Below, piece after piece: positions 61,726-64,000 of a stretch of DNA of 64,000 bases (the first letter of the stretch is position 1; every line of letters begins with the position of its first letter). The notes below the pieces were generated by a model that was not told the DNA's origin, made no database searches, and worked only from the letters and a program-made list of their open reading frames with translations. The DNA comes from Fibrobacter sp. UWB13. Its GTDB lineage: Bacteria; Fibrobacterota; Fibrobacteria; Fibrobacterales; Fibrobacteraceae. The stretch covers positions 2,279,077-2,343,076 of the forward strand of contig NZ_FXAX01000001.1 of NCBI RefSeq assembly GCF_900177805.1, written 5' to 3'. The position numbers and the translations under genes were made by a program.

Positions 61726-63122
61726 GCCTTGTGACCTCCGATTTGCTGGTTGCGCTCACGCGTAGTCGCGCCCTCCTGCATATCCATTCCCTTGAAAATG
61801 GCGTTCTTGCCAAAGCGTTTTTTAATGGCAATCTGAGCCTGCATCATCTTTTTTTCGCGCTCAATCTTCTTCACGTCCGTGAAGAGATCGTAGCTTTCTT
61901 GTGCTGCCTCCAAAACGTTATTCGCTGTAAGGTTCAATCGCTTCACCGTAAGTGACGGATTCATGATGCGGTCCGCAAGTTTCATTACCGCTTCTGCAAT
62001 TGTCGATGCCGACGAAGTGTAATTCAAAAGCGGAGCTGTTCCATGTGCAGGCTTCGGGATTTCACGCCCATAATTATCGATAACCGTCTCGCCGTGATAA
62101 ATTCCCTTGTCCACATTTTCGCGGTCATAGCCCACATGGAGCGTAAGGCCGTTCGTGACCAAGCCTTTCTCGACAAGGTCAAGCGCAAGCGTATCTACCA
62201 TTTCGCGGATAACGATTTTTGCCTTGGCACAGTCGTACGCACAACTTAAAACCTGCCCACCGCCAATGCTATGCGTTTTGGATTTGTACTGCTTGATTTC
62301 AGCAATACCACACGGTTCATAGCCCCACGCATGGTCAATCAAGATTTCTGCATTCACGCCAAACATCTTGTAAAGCGCATCAGGATGCTTGACGCTCGCA
62401 CGCGCAAGGTCGCCCATCGTAAATATTCCACGCCCGTTATTCAAGTAACAATGCGCCAAGCGCTCCGCAATACCGCGCCCCAATTGCCAAAAGCTCGTAA
62501 TCGGTCGATGTCCCCAAAGCTCCTTACGGTACGTCATCTCGTCGAGTTTTGCAATGCGAACGCCATCAGCATCAGGAGCCACGTGTTTCGCCATCACGTC
62601 CATCGCAATTTTGCAAAGGTAAAGGTTTGTCCCGATGCCTGCCGTCGCCGTGATACCCGTCGTTTCAAGCACATCGCGAATCATGTCCTTTGCAAGTTCA
62701 CGCGCCGACTTCTTGTACATCGAAAGGTAATGCGTCAAGTCGATAAAGCATTCGTCAATGGAATAGACATGGATATCGTCTGCGCTCACGTATTTCAGAT
62801 AAACGTTAAAAACACGGGTAGAATATTCCACGTACTTTGCCATTTGCGGAGGAGCTACAATATACTCAACATCCTTGCCCGTTTGGCGTTTGACTTCGCG
62901 CACCTTCTGGATAACCTCGAACAAGCGAGCACGCCCAGGAATCCCATAAGCCTTAAGGCTCGGACTCACCGCAAGGCAAATCGTCTTTTCGGTACGGCTT
63001 GCATCCGCCACCACAAGATTCGTCTTCAGCGGATCAAGTCCGCGAAGCACACACTCCACAGACGCAAAAAACGACTTCAAGTCGATAGCAGCATAAGTAC
63101 GTGTTTCGCGCGGCAATCTCAT
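61722..63122 (-). CDS. Y-family DNA polymerase (UmuC/DinB-like)
   Basis: The protein has 466 residues. Catalytic acids are in AIDLKSFFASVE (Asp at about 13) and VYSIDECFIDL. A helix-hairpin-helix part (about 190-240) and the little-finger domain (about 300-400; THSIGGGQVLSCAYD) follow. The C-terminal 70 residues are helical and basic. It copies damaged DNA. The partner YolD-like gene overlaps its stop. This pair and the HHP-type sequence look like the Firmicutes UmuC group, suggesting gene transfer in the gut community. Confidence 0.93.
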   Translation of the reverse strand: MRLPRETRTYAAIDLKSFFASVECVLRGLDPLKTNLVVADASRTEKTICLAVSPSLKAYGIPGRARLFEVIQKVREVKRQTGKDVEYIVAPPQMAKYVEYSTRVFNVYLKYVSADDIHVYSIDECFIDLTHYLSMYKKSARELAKDMIRDVLETTGITATAGIGTNLYLCKIAMDVMAKHVAPDADGVRIAKLDEMTYRKELWGHRPITSFWQLGRGIAERLAHCYLNNGRGIFTMGDLARASVKHPDALYKMFGVNAEILIDHAWGYEPCGIAEIKQYKSKTHSIGGGQVLSCAYDCAKAKIVIREMVDTLALDLVEKGLVTNGLTLHVGYDRENVDKGIYHGETVIDNYGREIPKPAHGTAPLLNYTSSASTIAEAVMKLADRIMNPSLTVKRLNLTANNVLEAAQESYDLFTDVKKIEREKKMMQAQIAIKKRFGKNAIFKGMDMQEGATTRERNQQIGGHKA

Positions 63123-63166
63123 TATGCTAAATATAGATTTTTAGCTGCACAAAAGAACACTTTAAA

Positions 63167-63206
63167 CAAAAAAGAAGTCCGTCTCCAACACAGACGGACT
63201 TTCTTT
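63167..63206. terminator. Terminator for the small membrane protein gene
   Basis: AGTCCGTCT (63176-63184) and AGACGGACT (63192-63200) pair around a 7-base loop, with A and T runs on both sides. It follows the small minus-strand gene and precedes the polymerase gene. Confidence 0.85.
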
Positions 63207-63222
63207 TGGATGATCGAAGAGG

Positions 63223-63330
63223 CTAGGCGGCAAAAACGATCAGGGCGCAGCTCAGCACGAGCAGGAGCACACCCCAGACGGTCTCGACAATGGGTCCCAA
63301 CTTCCTGATCTCAGTTTCCTTGTTTTCCAT
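63223..63330 (-). CDS. 35-residue single-span membrane protein
   Basis: An ATG at 63330 is preceded by GAGG 8 bases upstream. The frame begins MENKETEIRKLGPIVETVWG, continues with a hydrophobic helix (VLLLVLSCALIVFAA) and stops at 63223. The polar lead followed by one membrane helix, the ribosome site and the terminator directly after it support a real gene. It has no known family. It lies between an rRNA operon and the Y-family polymerase gene. Confidence 0.65.
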   Translation of the reverse strand: MENKETEIRKLGPIVETVWGVLLLVLSCALIVFAA

Positions 63331-63661
63331 GGCGTTATCCTCACTATACCCCGAGGCCTGCGACATCGCCTGCCTACAATTCTAAACTACAATTCCTGCG
63401 TGGGCGCGGAGTATACATTTTGGATATTTTTATGGACTTTTTATCAATGTGCCAGGTTGGAATATTCAAGGTGCAAATATTGCAAGTCCGCATAACGGCG
63501 CGGTTTCAATCCAAAGTAAGTGACAAATAGTGTCTTTAGGACAAGGTAAAAAAAAGCTAGAGCGTTGCAGAAAACGCACTTGCTTGGGAGCTGCATGCCT
63601 GGAGCGTGTATGCCACCGCGAACGACAGCGCCGCTGCGAGATTCGGGGGCGCGGGCGGCAC
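63331..63661. other. Non-coding stretch between the small membrane gene and the rRNA operon
   Basis: About 330 bases without a convincing gene. The left end supplies the ribosome site of the small membrane protein gene. The middle is AT-rich and the right end GC-rich. No tRNA or repeat was recognised. Confidence 0.5.
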
Positions 63662-63702
63662 AAAAAAGAAAGGGCCCCTCGAGCGTTTCGCTCAAGGGGC
63701 CC
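63662..63702 (-). terminator. rRNA operon terminator
   Basis: On the minus strand GGGCCCCTTGAGCG and CGCTCGAGGGGCCC form a long GC-rich stem followed by TTTCTTTTTTG, just after the 5S gene. Confidence 0.92.
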
Positions 63703-63707
63703 GTGAA

Positions 63708-63820
<113 letters not shown>

Positions 63821-63924
63821 AACAAACTCATGCATGGAACCTAAACTCTTTTGCAATCTCCAGTAGTGCTGAAGCCAGGCGGGTCCGGGCTGCTCACGCA
63901 GCGGATGAACCAAATCGTTGAAAG

Positions 63925-64000
63925 AAAGGAAAAGCGTCTCACGGGCTATTAGTACCGCTCGGCTCAACGTGTCGCCACGCTTACACCTGCGGCCTATCGA
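63925..64000 (-). rRNA. rrl: 23S ribosomal RNA, 3' end (partial)
   Basis: The reverse complement of these bases contains CGAGCGGTACTAATAGCCCG and GTGAGACGC, which match the conserved 3' end of bacterial 23S rRNA. The gene runs off the right edge. The 3' end position is estimated to within a few bases. Confidence 0.95.

Overview
The window looks like a chromosomal segment of a Fibrobacter species (Fibrobacterota, gut or rumen fibre degraders). The reasons are a secreted CBM35-GH26 mannanase, a TIGR02147/DUF4423 regulator overlapping a lipoprotein gene, lipoproteins with Ser/Glu-rich linkers, many short interspersed repeats, and the 5S and 3' 23S rRNA genes at the right edge. The organism name is an inference from gene content; no 16S sequence is present.

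Layout. 0-9 kb: CMD-CMD-cupin lipoprotein, lipoprotein/TIGR02147 pair, GH26 mannanase and an ECF vitamin or metal uptake operon. 8.8-11.1 kb: RND exporter. 11.1-19.3 kb: a four-gene Wadjet (JetABCD) plasmid-defence locus on the minus strand, split between jetA and jetB by an ORF6N/PLD-like gene and a decayed TM2-like gene carrying interspersed repeats. 19.4-28.4 kb: metal homeostasis block with a P1B ATPase and DUF6110 partner, flavodoxin with DUF3793, a porin, and feoB-feoA with a DtxR-family regulator; TTAG-n-CTAA palindromes stand in front of all four transcription units. 28.6-30.6 kb: xanthine salvage (xpt, xanthine permease). 30.8-40.6 kb: a six-gene type I restriction-modification operon (DUF2971, hsdM, AbiJ/HEPN-like, hsdS, AAA ATPase, hsdR) with a promoter whose -35 lies inside a 23-bp palindrome. 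40.8-43.0 kb: divergent HD-type dNTPase and bacterial PARG. 43-53 kb: leuS, two paralogous lipoproteins, a small periplasmic protein, an outer-membrane barrel and an MFS-spermidine synthase fusion. 53.5-59.6 kb: metH, a GNAT gene reduced to three fragments, and a DUF1538-PII-PII operon. 59.8-61.4 kb: ECF sigma, one-TM protein and Cys/His-rich ZraP/Spy-like protein. 61.5-63.1 kb: Y-family polymerase with a YolD-like partner. 63.2-64 kb: a 35-residue membrane protein and the end of an rRNA operon transcribed leftwards.

Working together: the stretch from 11 to 43 kb alternates defence genes (Wadjet, type I RM with an abortive-infection-like gene, dNTPase, PARG) with a metal-uptake block that the adjacent DtxR-type regulator probably controls. 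Most intergenic spaces hold one of several short repeat families, and one of these sits in frame inside the ecfA gene. The least explained elements are the hairpin-terminator transcript candidate at 23.1-23.2 kb, the extra genes embedded in the Wadjet and RM operons, the matching hairpin sets flanking the ATPase-hsdR pair, and the DUF1538-PII-PII operon.
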